Assembly (NCBI GenBank): GCA_965250105.1
Contig: OZ252290.1
Span: forward strand, 3,596,001 to 3,660,000
DNA from: JBCBSK01 sp965250105
GTDB lineage: Bacteria > Pseudomonadota > Alphaproteobacteria > Rhizobiales > Tepidamorphaceae
Direction: 5' to 3'
Length of the DNA: 64,000 nucleotides
The translations under genes were made by a program, and so were the position numbers. Below, one piece after another: positions 53,322-62,712 of the stretch. The notes below the pieces were generated by a model, which saw nothing but the letters and a program-made list of their open reading frames with translations, was not told where the DNA came from and made no database searches. Positions within the stretch are counted from its first letter, which is position 1, and each line of letters starts with the position of its first letter.

Positions 53322-54113
53322 TTAAGTGTTGAAAGAGAACTCCGCCCAGATCGGGACATGGTCGGACGGTTTCTCCCAGCCGCGCACGGACCGGTCGATC
53401 CCGCTGGCCTCGAGCCGGTCGACGGCCTGCGGGCTGGCGAGCAGGAAATCGATGCGGATGCCGTTGTTCTTCTGCCAGGCGCCGGCCTGATAGTCCCAGA
53501 AGCTGTAGGCCTCGTCATCGGGATGGCAGGCGCGGAACACATCCGTCAAACCCGAATGGCGGAGCGCGTGGAATCGCGCGCGCGAGCCCGGCTGGAACAG
53601 CGCGTCATCGCCCCAGACCTCGGGGCGGCGGGCGTCTTCGGGCATCGGAATGACATTGTAGTCGCCGCAGACGATCAACGGCTCTTCATGCCCGCGCAGC
53701 CTGTCCAGCCGGTCGGCCAGCCGGTCCATCCAGGCGAGCTTGTAGTCGAATTTTGGCCCTGGCTGCGGATTGCCGTTGGGCAGGTAGATGTCGACGATAC
53801 GGACCGCGCCGCCGCCCTCGACCGAGACGACCGCTTCGAGATAGCGCGCCTGGCTGTCGTCATCGTCGCCGGGCAGGGCGTCGACCACGTCCTCGATCGG
53901 CCGTTTCGACAGGATCGCCACCCCGTTGAAGCTCTTCTGGCCGGATACGGCGACATTGTAGCCGAGGCTTTCGAAGGCGGCCGCGTCGAACTTCGCCGTC
54001 TCGCATTTGATTTCCTGGAGACAGGCGACATCGGGCGTCGTGGCCGCGAGCCAGGCCGACAACGCATCGCGGCGCGCGTTGAAGCCGTTGATGTTCCAGG
54101 TCGCGATGCGCAT
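53322..54113 (-). CDS. xthA: Exodeoxyribonuclease III
   Basis: This Mg-dependent AP endonuclease and 3'-exonuclease acts in base excision repair. The 263-residue protein has Asn7 in TWNINGFNA, Glu34 in CLQEIKCE, ICGDYNVIP and the C-terminal SDHVPIWAEF with the catalytic Asp-His pair. The length is typical (about 260-268). It and erpA are the only minus-strand genes in the window. Confidence 0.95.
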   Translation of the reverse strand: MRIATWNINGFNARRDALSAWLAATTPDVACLQEIKCETAKFDAAAFESLGYNVAVSGQKSFNGVAILSKRPIEDVVDALPGDDDDSQARYLEAVVSVEGGGAVRIVDIYLPNGNPQPGPKFDYKLAWMDRLADRLDRLRGHEEPLIVCGDYNVIPMPEDARRPEVWGDDALFQPGSRARFHALRHSGLTDVFRACHPDDEAYSFWDYQAGAWQKNNGIRIDFLLASPQAVDRLEASGIDRSVRGWEKPSDHVPIWAEFSFNT

Positions 54114-54142
54114 TCAGGCTTTTGCCGTCGGACGGGACGCGG

Positions 54143-54478
54143 TCAGAGCGAGAAGCTCGTGCCGCAGCCGCAGGAGGAGGTCGCGTTCGGATTGCGGATC
54201 TGGAACGATGCGCCGATCAGATCGTCGACATAGTCGATCTCCGAACCTGACAGATACATCAACGACATGTCGTCGATGGCCACCGACGCGCCGTCCTGCG
54301 ACAGCATGACATCGCCGTCCATGCGTTCCTTGGTCAGATCGAAGCCATATTGAAATCCCGAACATCCGCCGCCGGACACGGTCACGCGGAGGAAGGTCTC
54401 GGGCGGCTCGCCGTCAAGGATCCGCGCGATCTGCGCGAAGGCCCGATCGGTCACGACTACCTGGTTCGAGGTATCCAT
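54143..54478 (-). CDS. erpA: Iron-sulfur cluster insertion protein ErpA
   Basis: ErpA is an A-type carrier that delivers Fe-S clusters to apoproteins. The 111-residue protein has the three conserved cysteines Cys39 (SGGGCSGFQYGF), Cys103 and Cys105 (SSCGCGTSF). ATG 54478 is preferred over ATG 54484 because AAGGA then has five bases spacing. It lies 29 bases upstream of xthA and is probably co-transcribed with it. The many Fe-S subunits of complex I are possible clients, but that is inference. Confidence 0.93.
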   Translation of the reverse strand: MDTSNQVVVTDRAFAQIARILDGEPPETFLRVTVSGGGCSGFQYGFDLTKERMDGDVMLSQDGASVAIDDMSLMYLSGSEIDYVDDLIGASFQIRNPNATSSCGCGTSFSL

Positions 54479-54597
54479 GGTCATCCTTTCAACGCGCGTT
54501 TCGCGCGCGCATCCGCTGGATTCGGACTTACGTCCATCATGCCGCCTAAGGTAAGACGGCTGCGACGGCAGTCAACCGATCCGGCGGCGGACAAGGC

Positions 54598-55866
54598 ATG
54601 CAACAGACGACCCGGCAGACGGAAGCCAAAGGGGCGGACAGCGAGGCAGGCGCCGGCCGGGCGGCGTTTCGCCCCGGCCTCGCTGTCTATGCGTCGGATG
54701 CCCGCCGCACGCGCGGTCGGCTCCATCCCGAGGCGCCGAGCCCGACGCGCAGCGATTTCCAGCGCGACCGCGACCGCGTCATCCATTCGACGGCCTTTCG
54801 CCGGCTCAAGCACAAGACCCAGGTCTTCGTCTATCACGAGGGCGATCACTACCGGACCCGGCTGACGCATACGATCGAAGTCGCCCAGATCGCCCGCACC
54901 CTGGCCCGCTCGCTCGGCCTCGACGAGGATCTCGCCGAGATCCTGGCGCTGGCGCATGATCTCGGCCATCCCCCCTTCGGCCATGCCGGCGAGCGGGCGC
55001 TCGATGAAGCGATGGCGCGCTATGGCGGCTTCGACCACAATGCCCAGGCGCTGCGCGTCGTCACCCGGCTCGAAGCGCGCTATGCGGCCTTCGACGGGCT
55101 GAACCTGACCTGGGAGACGCTGGAAGGGCTGGTCAAGCACAACGGCCCGCTGGTCGGCGCCGACGGGTCCGCGATCGGGCCTTATGCGGCGCGCGGCGTG
55201 CCCGAAACGATACGTGCCTTCGATGACGCGATGCCGCTCGATCTCGCGAGCCATGCCTCGCTCGAAGCGCAATGCGCGGCGATCGCCGATGATATCGCCT
55301 ATGATTCCCACGATACCGATGACGGCCTGCGCGCGGGCCTGTTCCATCTCGACGCCATGGCCGACGCCGTGCCGCTGATCGGCCGTCTCGTCGCCGATGT
55401 CGACAGGGTTTATGGCGTTCTCCCGGGCCAGAAACGCATCCATGAAGTGGTCCGCCGGGTCATCACCTGCATGATCGAGGACGTGCTCGGCGAAACCGGC
55501 CGCCGCATCGCCGACCGCGCGCCGCGTTCGGTGGAAGAGGTGCGCGCCGCCGATGCGCCGCTTGTTGTCTTTTCCGACGCCTTCGCCGGGGAGGTCGCCG
55601 TTCTGAAGCGCTATCTCTTCGACAATATGTATCGCGCGCCCTGGCTGAACCGGGTGATGGCCGATGCGCGCGGCGTGGTCGGCGACCTGTTCGATTGCTT
55701 CATGCGCGAACCCGGCGCCTTGCCGGAAGACTGGCGCGCCCATGTCGGCGCGGCACGGGATGCGAGCCGCGCGCGGCGGGTCTCGGACTATATCGCCGGC
55801 ATGACCGACCGTTATGCGCTGCAGGAGCATCGGCGGCTGTTTGACGTCACCCCGGAATTGCGTTAG
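54598..55866 (+). CDS. dgt: Deoxyguanosinetriphosphate triphosphohydrolase-like protein
   Basis: This HD-domain enzyme removes triphosphate from dNTPs. The 422-residue protein shows HSTAFRRLKHKTQVF, HTIEVAQIAR and AHDLGHPPFGHAGERAL, which together carry the H...HD...D metal site. It is of the shorter dGTPase-like class common in Rhizobiales upstream of argS. It is divergent from erpA with a 119-base gap. Confidence 0.93.
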   Translation: MQQTTRQTEAKGADSEAGAGRAAFRPGLAVYASDARRTRGRLHPEAPSPTRSDFQRDRDRVIHSTAFRRLKHKTQVFVYHEGDHYRTRLTHTIEVAQIARTLARSLGLDEDLAEILALAHDLGHPPFGHAGERALDEAMARYGGFDHNAQALRVVTRLEARYAAFDGLNLTWETLEGLVKHNGPLVGADGSAIGPYAARGVPETIRAFDDAMPLDLASHASLEAQCAAIADDIAYDSHDTDDGLRAGLFHLDAMADAVPLIGRLVADVDRVYGVLPGQKRIHEVVRRVITCMIEDVLGETGRRIADRAPRSVEEVRAADAPLVVFSDAFAGEVAVLKRYLFDNMYRAPWLNRVMADARGVVGDLFDCFMREPGALPEDWRAHVGAARDASRARRVSDYIAGMTDRYALQEHRRLFDVTPELR

Positions 55867-55898
55867 GCGCGCCGCGCCAGCCACTGAAAGCCGATATC

Positions 55899-57644
55899 AT
55901 GGACCCCTTCGTCACCATAGCGCACCGGGTTGCCGCCGCCTTGTCGGCGGTGCTCGACAGCGAGATTTCCGCCGACCGCGTCCTGGTCGAGCCGCCGCGC
56001 GACCCGAGCCATGGCGACATGGCGACCAATGCCGCGCTCGCCTTCGCGAAGGAAGCCGGCCGCAAGCCCCGCGACATCGCCGAGGCGCTGGCCGAGCGCC
56101 TGCGCGCCGAGGACGGGGAGGGGATCTTCACCGGCCTCGAGGTGGCGGGGCCGGGCTTTCTGAACCTGCGCCTCGCGCCGGACTTCTGGCTCGATCAATT
56201 GCGCGCCGTTCTGGCCTCGGGCGATGGCTATGGCCGGCCCGACATGCCGGACCGCCACAAGGTCAATGTCGAATATGTCTCCGCTAATCCGACCGGCCCC
56301 TTGCATGTCGGCCATTGCCGGGGGGCGGTGTTCGGCGATGCGCTGGCCAGTCTCCTGGCCTTCGCCGGCCATGACGTCACCCGCGAATACTATATCAACG
56401 ATGCGGGCGTGCAGGTCGACAATCTCGCCCGCTCGGCCTTTCTGCGCTATCGCGAGGCGCTCGGCGAAACCGGTATCGAGATCCCGGAGGGGCTCTATCC
56501 CGGCGACTATCTCAAGCCGGTTGGCGAAAGGCTCGCCGCCGAGCATGGCGATGCGCTTCTGGCGCAGCCGGAAGACGTCTGGCTGCCAAGCGTGCGGGCC
56601 GTGGCGATCGACATGATGATGGCGCAGATCCGCGACGATCTCGCGGCGCTGTCGATCAGCCATGATGTCTTTTCATCGGAACGCGCGCTGATCGTCGATG
56701 GCGACCGTGTCGGGCGCACGATCGCGGCGCTGCGCGGCGACGGGCTCGTCTATCAGGGCCGGCTCGACCCACCGAAGGGCAAGCGGCCCGAGGATTGGGA
56801 AGACCGCGAGCAGACCCTGTTCCGGTCGAGCGACTTCGGCGACGACACCGACCGGCCGCTGATGAAATCGGATGGCAGCTACACCTATTTCGCGACCGAT
56901 ATCGCCTATCACGCCGACAAGATCGACCGCGGCTTCCGCGACATGATCAATGTGCTGGGCGCCGATCACGGCGGCTATGTCAAGCGGATGACGGCGGCGG
57001 TGACGGCGATGAGCGGCGGCACGGCGACGCTGGACGTCAAGCTGTGCCAACTCGTCAAGCTCTATCGCGGTGGCCAGCCGGTGCGCATGTCGAAACGCGC
57101 CGGCGATTTCGTGACCTTGCGCGAGGTCGTCGACGAGGTCGGGCCCGATGTCGTGCGGTTCATCATGCTATTCCGGAAAAACGACGCACCGCTCGATTTC
57201 GACTTCGTCAAGGTGACCGAGCAATCGAAGGACAATCCGGTCTTCTATGTCCAATATGCCCATGCGCGCTGCCGGTCGGTGGCCCGCAACCTGGCCGAAA
57301 CGCTGGGCGCCGATGTCGTGGCCGAGCCCGACGACATCGCGCTCGAGACCTTCGCCCATGAGGCGGATCAGGCGCTGATCAGGCTTCTGGCGCAGTTCCC
57401 GCGCTTCGTCGCGCAGGCCGCGCGCGCGCATGAGCCGCACCGGATCGCGTTTTACCTCTACGACCTCGCCAGCCAGTTCCATCATCACTGGACCGCCGGC
57501 AAAGACGCGCCACAATTACGATTTATTCACCCTGACGACAGAGCATTAAGCATAAGACGATATGCCTTGGTGAAGGCGGTCCAGACCATTCTGGGCAATG
57601 GATTGCAGATATTGGGCGTCACGCCGGCCGAGGAAATGCGCTAG
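55899..57644 (+). CDS. argS: Arginyl-tRNA synthetase
   Basis: The class I synthetase charges tRNA-Arg. In the 581-residue product the HIGH motif is HVGH in NPTGPLHVGHCRGAVFGDAL, and the KMSKS-equivalent is RMSKRAG. The N-terminal Add-1 domain and C-terminal anticodon domain are complete. Codons near nt 57512-57570 are strikingly AT-rich (about 40% GC), unlike the rest of the gene. Confidence 0.96.
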   Translation: MDPFVTIAHRVAAALSAVLDSEISADRVLVEPPRDPSHGDMATNAALAFAKEAGRKPRDIAEALAERLRAEDGEGIFTGLEVAGPGFLNLRLAPDFWLDQLRAVLASGDGYGRPDMPDRHKVNVEYVSANPTGPLHVGHCRGAVFGDALASLLAFAGHDVTREYYINDAGVQVDNLARSAFLRYREALGETGIEIPEGLYPGDYLKPVGERLAAEHGDALLAQPEDVWLPSVRAVAIDMMMAQIRDDLAALSISHDVFSSERALIVDGDRVGRTIAALRGDGLVYQGRLDPPKGKRPEDWEDREQTLFRSSDFGDDTDRPLMKSDGSYTYFATDIAYHADKIDRGFRDMINVLGADHGGYVKRMTAAVTAMSGGTATLDVKLCQLVKLYRGGQPVRMSKRAGDFVTLREVVDEVGPDVVRFIMLFRKNDAPLDFDFVKVTEQSKDNPVFYVQYAHARCRSVARNLAETLGADVVAEPDDIALETFAHEADQALIRLLAQFPRFVAQAARAHEPHRIAFYLYDLASQFHHHWTAGKDAPQLRFIHPDDRALSIRRYALVKAVQTILGNGLQILGVTPAEEMR

Positions 57645-57700
57645 GGTCGCGATACCGACCGACGCAGGGCCGGCCCGCCCCATCGCGGAGACGGTGCACG

Positions 57701-59962
57701 ATGTCGGACGGACGTGGCAGGATCAATCACGCGCTGCTGGAAAGCCTCGAACGGCAGCTCGCCCAGTCCAAGGAAGAGCCCGCCGGCGGCAATCCGCTCG
57801 CCGAACTGGCCCGGCTGATCGACGGCGATCCGCTGGCCGATCTCGACAGCGGCGTGGCGCGCCAGGCCAATCCGGCGCCGCCCGCCAGCCCGGTTTCCGC
57901 CCAACCTGAACCGCAACCGCAGGCCGAGCAGCAACCCGCTATGCCGCCCGTCGCGGCGCGTCCCGCCATGCCCGAGCCGCCGGCCGCGCCGCAACCGCCC
58001 GTCGCGCCGGAGATGACGCCCCCCTTCCATCCTGAACAGCCGACGGTCCAACCGGTGATGCAGCCGCAACCGCCGGCGGATGCGGGCGCTGCCGCGTTCG
58101 ATGCGGGCTGGACCGAGGCGACGCCGCCCGCCGAGCCCGCTTTCGTGCCGTCATCTTCCGAAGCAACCGTGCCTCCGCCAGCCGAGCCGCAGGCCGGCTG
58201 GTCCGCCGACTGGCCCACCGGCCCAGAATTCACCGAATCAGGTGATCGGCCATCGCCCGCCTGGGGTGACGCCATGCCGGCCGATGAACGCGGCCTACCG
58301 GTCGGCGGCATGCCCGTCGATCCGCGCGCCGATCTGTCCGAAAGCGGCTATCTCGACCCCGAGCAATTGGCCCGCGACATCGAAGCCGATTTCGCCCGCG
58401 AACTGGCGCCCGATCCCGCCGCGCCGGTCTATCCGCCCGCCGCCGAGCCGCCCCTCGGCGCGCCGCCGCATGACCCGGCGGCCGGCTTCCCCCAGGCGCC
58501 GGCAACGCCCGAAACGGTCATGGCGCCGCAGCCGGTCTGGAATGATGCCGCGCCCGATCCCGACTGGGCTCAGCAGCAGGGCTGGCCGCAGGAGCCATCG
58601 GCACAACCAGCCACATCGGCCGAATCGGCGGGTGTCGGCGGTTCGGACCGCTGGGCCGAGCCGCAATGGGAAGAACCCGCCTCGGTTCCATCGGCGCCGA
58701 AGCGCACCGTGTGGGACGATCCGGTCTTCGATTCGGCGGAAACCGATCCCCGCTTCGAGGAGGCCGATCTGTCGGCCATCGCGCCGGGGGATGGCGCGGC
58801 CCATCATGTCGCCGCCGCTGGCCCGCCGATGGATGACGCGCCCGCGCGCGGTGGCTTTCGCGGCGCGCTCATTCTGGCCTCCGTTCTCGGCATCGTCGTT
58901 CTGGGCGCCGCCGGCGCCTTCGCCTATCGCGCCGTCGTCGGGTCGGGCGACGGCGCGCCGCCGACCATCGCCGCCGCCGATGGCGAGGTAAAGGTGACGC
59001 CGGACGGCGAGGCGGTCGTCGAAGAGGATGGCGGCAAGCTCGTCTATGACCGGATCGGCGGCGACGATGGCACGGCCCAGCTCGTTGACCGCTCCGAGGA
59101 GGCGGCCGCCGAGAGCGACGGTCGCATCATTCGCGTCATCGAGCCGGCCGATCCGCCCGAAGGGGCTGAAACCGACGCGCCGCGCCGGGTGCGCACCGTC
59201 GTGGTGCGGCCGGACGGCACGGTCGTCGAGGACAGCGTCGAAGCGCCCGTCGAAACGGTCCAGGTGCCCGATCCGCCCGCCTTCACCCAGACGCCGGTCG
59301 AAACCGTTTCGACGGAAATTGTCTCGACGGAAGCGGCCCCGGTCGGAACCGTCTCGACGGAAGCCCTCTCGACGGAAACGGTCTCGCCCGATGCGGCCCA
59401 GGCCGGCACGACCGCCGCCGAAACGACGCCGTCTCAGAATGGTGAGATCGCGGTGCGCGACATTCCGGCCATCTCCCAGGAGCAGGCTGCCGCCCAAGCC
59501 CAGGCTCAGGCCAATCAAGCCGCCGGCCAGGCGACCAATAGCGTCGCCGCCGCGCCGACCGGCCCGCTCAATCTGCAGCCCGTGGCGCCGCAGCCCGTCC
59601 AGCAACAGGCCGCGCCGCAACCGGTGCCGCAGCGCGCCGCCCAGCAGCAGGTCGCCGCCGCGCAGTCCGCGCAGCAACCCGTGGCCACACAGCCGGCCGC
59701 GACGCTGCCCGCCGGCAGCTTCCTGGTCCAGGTTGCGGCCGCCCGCCAGGAACAGCAGGCCCAGACGACCGCCCAGAGCATCAGCCAGCGTTTCGGCGGC
59801 ATCGTCGGCGGCTATGGCACGCGCATCCAGCGCGCCGATCTCGGCGATCGCGGGATCTTCTACCGCGTCAATGTCGGGCCGATCGGCTCGCGCAACGAGG
59901 CCAACCAGGTCTGCGACCGGCTCAAATCCGCCGGCGTCGACTGTTTCGTCCGCCAGATCTGA
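57701..59962 (+). CDS. Large single-span SPOR-domain protein
   Basis: The 753-residue protein has a long acidic, Pro/Ala/Gln-rich cytoplasmic part (1-385), one membrane helix at about 388-408 (GALILASVLGIVVLGAAGAF), a periplasmic low-complexity stretch with five TVSTE-like repeats (about 533-567), Gln/Ala-rich sequence and a C-terminal SPOR domain (672-753, GSFLVQVAAARQEQQAQ ... YRVNVGPIG). SPOR domains bind denuded glycan strands at the division septum. Its place upstream of nagZ and scpAB is conserved in Rhizobiales. It probably acts in cell division or septal peptidoglycan recognition; the exact role is unknown. Confidence 0.88.
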   Translation: MSDGRGRINHALLESLERQLAQSKEEPAGGNPLAELARLIDGDPLADLDSGVARQANPAPPASPVSAQPEPQPQAEQQPAMPPVAARPAMPEPPAAPQPPVAPEMTPPFHPEQPTVQPVMQPQPPADAGAAAFDAGWTEATPPAEPAFVPSSSEATVPPPAEPQAGWSADWPTGPEFTESGDRPSPAWGDAMPADERGLPVGGMPVDPRADLSESGYLDPEQLARDIEADFARELAPDPAAPVYPPAAEPPLGAPPHDPAAGFPQAPATPETVMAPQPVWNDAAPDPDWAQQQGWPQEPSAQPATSAESAGVGGSDRWAEPQWEEPASVPSAPKRTVWDDPVFDSAETDPRFEEADLSAIAPGDGAAHHVAAAGPPMDDAPARGGFRGALILASVLGIVVLGAAGAFAYRAVVGSGDGAPPTIAAADGEVKVTPDGEAVVEEDGGKLVYDRIGGDDGTAQLVDRSEEAAAESDGRIIRVIEPADPPEGAETDAPRRVRTVVVRPDGTVVEDSVEAPVETVQVPDPPAFTQTPVETVSTEIVSTEAAPVGTVSTEALSTETVSPDAAQAGTTAAETTPSQNGEIAVRDIPAISQEQAAAQAQAQANQAAGQATNSVAAAPTGPLNLQPVAPQPVQQQAAPQPVPQRAAQQQVAAAQSAQQPVATQPAATLPAGSFLVQVAAARQEQQAQTTAQSISQRFGGIVGGYGTRIQRADLGDRGIFYRVNVGPIGSRNEANQVCDRLKSAGVDCFVRQI

Positions 59963-59994
59963 GCCATCGCGGGCGAGCGGGGGAAGACCATCAG

Positions 59995-60993
59995 ATGCGA
60001 GCCTTCATCACGGGCCTGGCCGGTCCGCGCCTGACCGGCGACGAGCGCCGATTCCTGCGTGATGCCGCGCCCTGGGCGATCATTCTGTTCCGGCGCAATA
60101 TCGAGACCCCGGACCAGCTCCGGGACTTGATCGATGACTGCCGATCGACGCTCGGGCGCGACGCGCTCGTTTTCGTCGATCAGGAAGGCGGCAGGGTCCA
60201 AAGGCTTCGGCCGCCACATTGGCCGGCCTATCCGGCGGCGCGTGCGATCGGCGACCTCTATCGCCGCGACCCCGAGGCGGGCCGCGAGGCGGCCTGGCTG
60301 TCGGGCCGCCTCCTGGCCGCCGATCTCAGGGCCGTCGGCATGACGGCGGATTGTTTCCCCGTGCTCGATATCGCCTTTCCCGAAACCCATGAGGCCATCG
60401 GCGATCGCGCCTATGGCACGACGGCGGAGGAGGTCGGCACGCTCGGGCGCGCCGCGGCGGAGGGCTTGTGCGCCGGCGGGGTGCAGCCCGTGATCAAGCA
60501 CATTCCCGGACATGGCCGGGCCCGTGCCGACAGCCATCACAGCCTGCCGGTCGTCGACACCGCGCGTGATGTGCTGAGCAGCACCGATTTCGCGCCGTTT
60601 CGCAGCTTGTGTGATCTGCCCATGGCGATGACGGCCCATGTCGTCTACAGCGCGATCGATCCCGACGCGCCGGCCACGACATCGGCAGGAATGATCGGTG
60701 GCATCATCCGCGAGGAGATCGGCTTCGCCAATCTGCTGATGAGCGACGATGTCTCCATGGGCGCGCTGTCGGGCACGATCGGCGCGCGCAGCCGCACCGC
60801 GATCGCGGCGGGCTGCGATATCATTCTCCATTGCAATGGCGACATGGCCGAGATGGTCGAGGTCGCCGAGGTGGTGCCGGACCTGGCCGGCGATGCCGCC
60901 GCGCGCGCCGCGCGTGCCGATGCCGTGCCCGAGCCCGATGCCACGGATCTCGTGGCGGCGCGTGCCCGGTTCGCGGCGCTGTTACCGGGTTGA
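59995..60993 (+). CDS. nagZ: Beta-N-acetylhexosaminidase NagZ
   Basis: NagZ removes N-acetylglucosamine from muropeptides in cytoplasmic peptidoglycan recycling. The 332-residue GH3 enzyme has LVFVDQEGGRVQRL, the KHIPGHGRARADSHHSLP loop with the general acid-base His, and the nucleophile Asp in LLMSDDVSMGAL. No signal peptide is present, as expected. It follows the SPOR gene by 32 bases. Confidence 0.95.
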   Translation: MRAFITGLAGPRLTGDERRFLRDAAPWAIILFRRNIETPDQLRDLIDDCRSTLGRDALVFVDQEGGRVQRLRPPHWPAYPAARAIGDLYRRDPEAGREAAWLSGRLLAADLRAVGMTADCFPVLDIAFPETHEAIGDRAYGTTAEEVGTLGRAAAEGLCAGGVQPVIKHIPGHGRARADSHHSLPVVDTARDVLSSTDFAPFRSLCDLPMAMTAHVVYSAIDPDAPATTSAGMIGGIIREEIGFANLLMSDDVSMGALSGTIGARSRTAIAAGCDIILHCNGDMAEMVEVAEVVPDLAGDAAARAARADAVPEPDATDLVAARARFAALLPG

Positions 60994-61130
60994 CGCCGGC
61001 CCGGCCCAGCCTGATCCTGTTTGTTTTCGGCGGTTGACGGCCCGAACAGCCGTTTCGGTGCTTGCCTGCGCCCTGAAAAACGCCGACCTTGGCCATTGAT
61101 CTCCAATGCGATCTTGCCGCCATATCAGGC

Positions 61131-61931
61131 ATGCCGATAATGACGACAGCCGACATTGATGCCGATGATGACGTGCCGCCGCGTGACGCGGCCGACGGCT
61201 TCGTCGTCGACGTCACCGGTTTCGAAGGGCCGCTCGATCTCTTGCTGGCGCTGGCGCGCGATCAGAAGGTCGATCTCGTCAAGATCTCGATCCTCGATCT
61301 CGCCGAACAATATCTCGCCTTCATCCGGGCGGCCCGCGAGCGCCGTCTCGAGGTCGCCGCCGACTATCTCGTCATGGCCGCCTGGCTCGCCTATCTGAAG
61401 TCGCGGCTGCTGTTGCCGGATGCGGCCGAGGATGACGAGCCCGACCCGCGACTTCTGGCCGAGGATCTGCAGTTCCGGCTGTTGCGGCTCGAAGCCTTCC
61501 GCAAGACGGCGCGCCAGCTCGCCGAGCGCCCGCATCTCGGCCGCGACCTGTTTCCGCATGGCCAGGCCGAGGGGCTGTCGCATGTCACCGAGCGCGCTTT
61601 CACGGCCGATCTGGTCGATTTGTTGCGCGCCTATGCGGCGTTTCGCGAGCGCCGCTCGGTCGAGACCGTGCGCTTCGAGCCGCGCCCGGTCTGGTCGCTC
61701 GCCGAGGCCCGCGAGGCTCTCCAGCGGCTCGTCGGGCCGATCCGGCAATGGACGCCGATCGACCAGTTTCTCGTCAGCTATCTTGACGATTGGCCCGAGC
61801 GCGCCAGCATTCTGGCTAGCGGGCTCGGTGCCGCGCTGGAACTCGTGAAGGAAGGCAGCATGGAAATCCGCCAGGACGAACCCTTCGGACCGCTTCTGTT
61901 GCGCGGTCGCGATGACGGCGAGCGCCAGTAG
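61131..61931 (+). CDS. scpA: Segregation and condensation protein A
   Basis: ScpA is the kleisin that bridges SMC heads with ScpB in chromosome condensation. The 266-residue protein has FEGPLDLLLALARDQKVDLVK and YLVMAAWLAYLKSRLLLP, both ScpA signatures, and a C-terminal winged-helix region. ATG 61131 or 61140 are the likely starts; the TTG at 61089 lacks support. scpB follows after 25 bases. Confidence 0.93.
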   Translation: MPIMTTADIDADDDVPPRDAADGFVVDVTGFEGPLDLLLALARDQKVDLVKISILDLAEQYLAFIRAARERRLEVAADYLVMAAWLAYLKSRLLLPDAAEDDEPDPRLLAEDLQFRLLRLEAFRKTARQLAERPHLGRDLFPHGQAEGLSHVTERAFTADLVDLLRAYAAFRERRSVETVRFEPRPVWSLAEAREALQRLVGPIRQWTPIDQFLVSYLDDWPERASILASGLGAALELVKEGSMEIRQDEPFGPLLLRGRDDGERQ

Positions 61932-61956
61932 ATTTGCCTAGGGAACATTGGGCCGG

Positions 61957-62712
61957 ATGCCGAAACATGAAGATGATGCCATGACCGATGCGATCGCCGA
62001 AGACGGTTCGATCGATGGCGGCACCGTGCGGGGAGAAGGCGACAGCCTCCTGACACGCCGCACCGTGGAGGCGATCCTGTTCGCCGCGCCCGAGCCGTTG
62101 ACCGAAATGCAACTCGCGGCCCGTCTGCCGGAAGGCGCCGATGTCGCCGCCGCCCTGGCCGGCCTCGCCGACGACTATGCCGGGCGTGGCATCGAACTCG
62201 TGCGCGTCGGCGAGGGCTGGCGGTTCCGCACCGCCGGCGATCTCGCTTATGTCCTGAGCAGCCATGCGACCGAGGAGCGCAAGCTGTCGCGGGCCGCGCT
62301 CGAAACGCTGGCCATCATCGCCTATCATCAGCCCGTGACGCGCGCCGAGATCGAGGACATTCGCGGCGTGTCGACCAGCAAGGGGATCATGGACACGCTG
62401 CTCGAAACCGGGTTCATCCGGCTGCGCGGTCGCCGGCGCAGCCCCGGACGGCCGGTGACCTTCGGCACCACGCCCGGTTTTCTCGATCATTTCGCGTTGG
62501 CCGACCTGACCGAACTGCCCGGTATCGCCGATCTGAAGAGCATCGGTCTCCTGGACCGCGCGGGCAGCGATCCCAATCCGTTCCGCAACGAGCCGGAAGA
62601 CCCGCTCGACGCCGACGATAGGGGCGATGACGACGACCAGGATGGCGCGGCCGCCGCCGACGGTGCGGAGACGGCCGATGTCGTGACGATGCCGGAGGCG
62701 ACGGAGCGGTGA
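61957..62712 (+). CDS. scpB: Segregation and condensation protein B
   Basis: ScpB is the dimeric winged-helix partner of ScpA. The 251-residue protein has VEAILFAAPEPLTEMQLAARLP, ALETLAIIAYHQPVTRAEIE and IRGVSTSKGIMDTLLE. Starts at 61957 or 61981 are both possible. The acidic C-terminal tail (DDRGDDDDQDG) is not conserved. Its stop overlaps the GTG of the next gene. Confidence 0.93.
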   Translation: MPKHEDDAMTDAIAEDGSIDGGTVRGEGDSLLTRRTVEAILFAAPEPLTEMQLAARLPEGADVAAALAGLADDYAGRGIELVRVGEGWRFRTAGDLAYVLSSHATEERKLSRAALETLAIIAYHQPVTRAEIEDIRGVSTSKGIMDTLLETGFIRLRGRRRSPGRPVTFGTTPGFLDHFALADLTELPGIADLKSIGLLDRAGSDPNPFRNEPEDPLDADDRGDDDDQDGAAAADGAETADVVTMPEATER

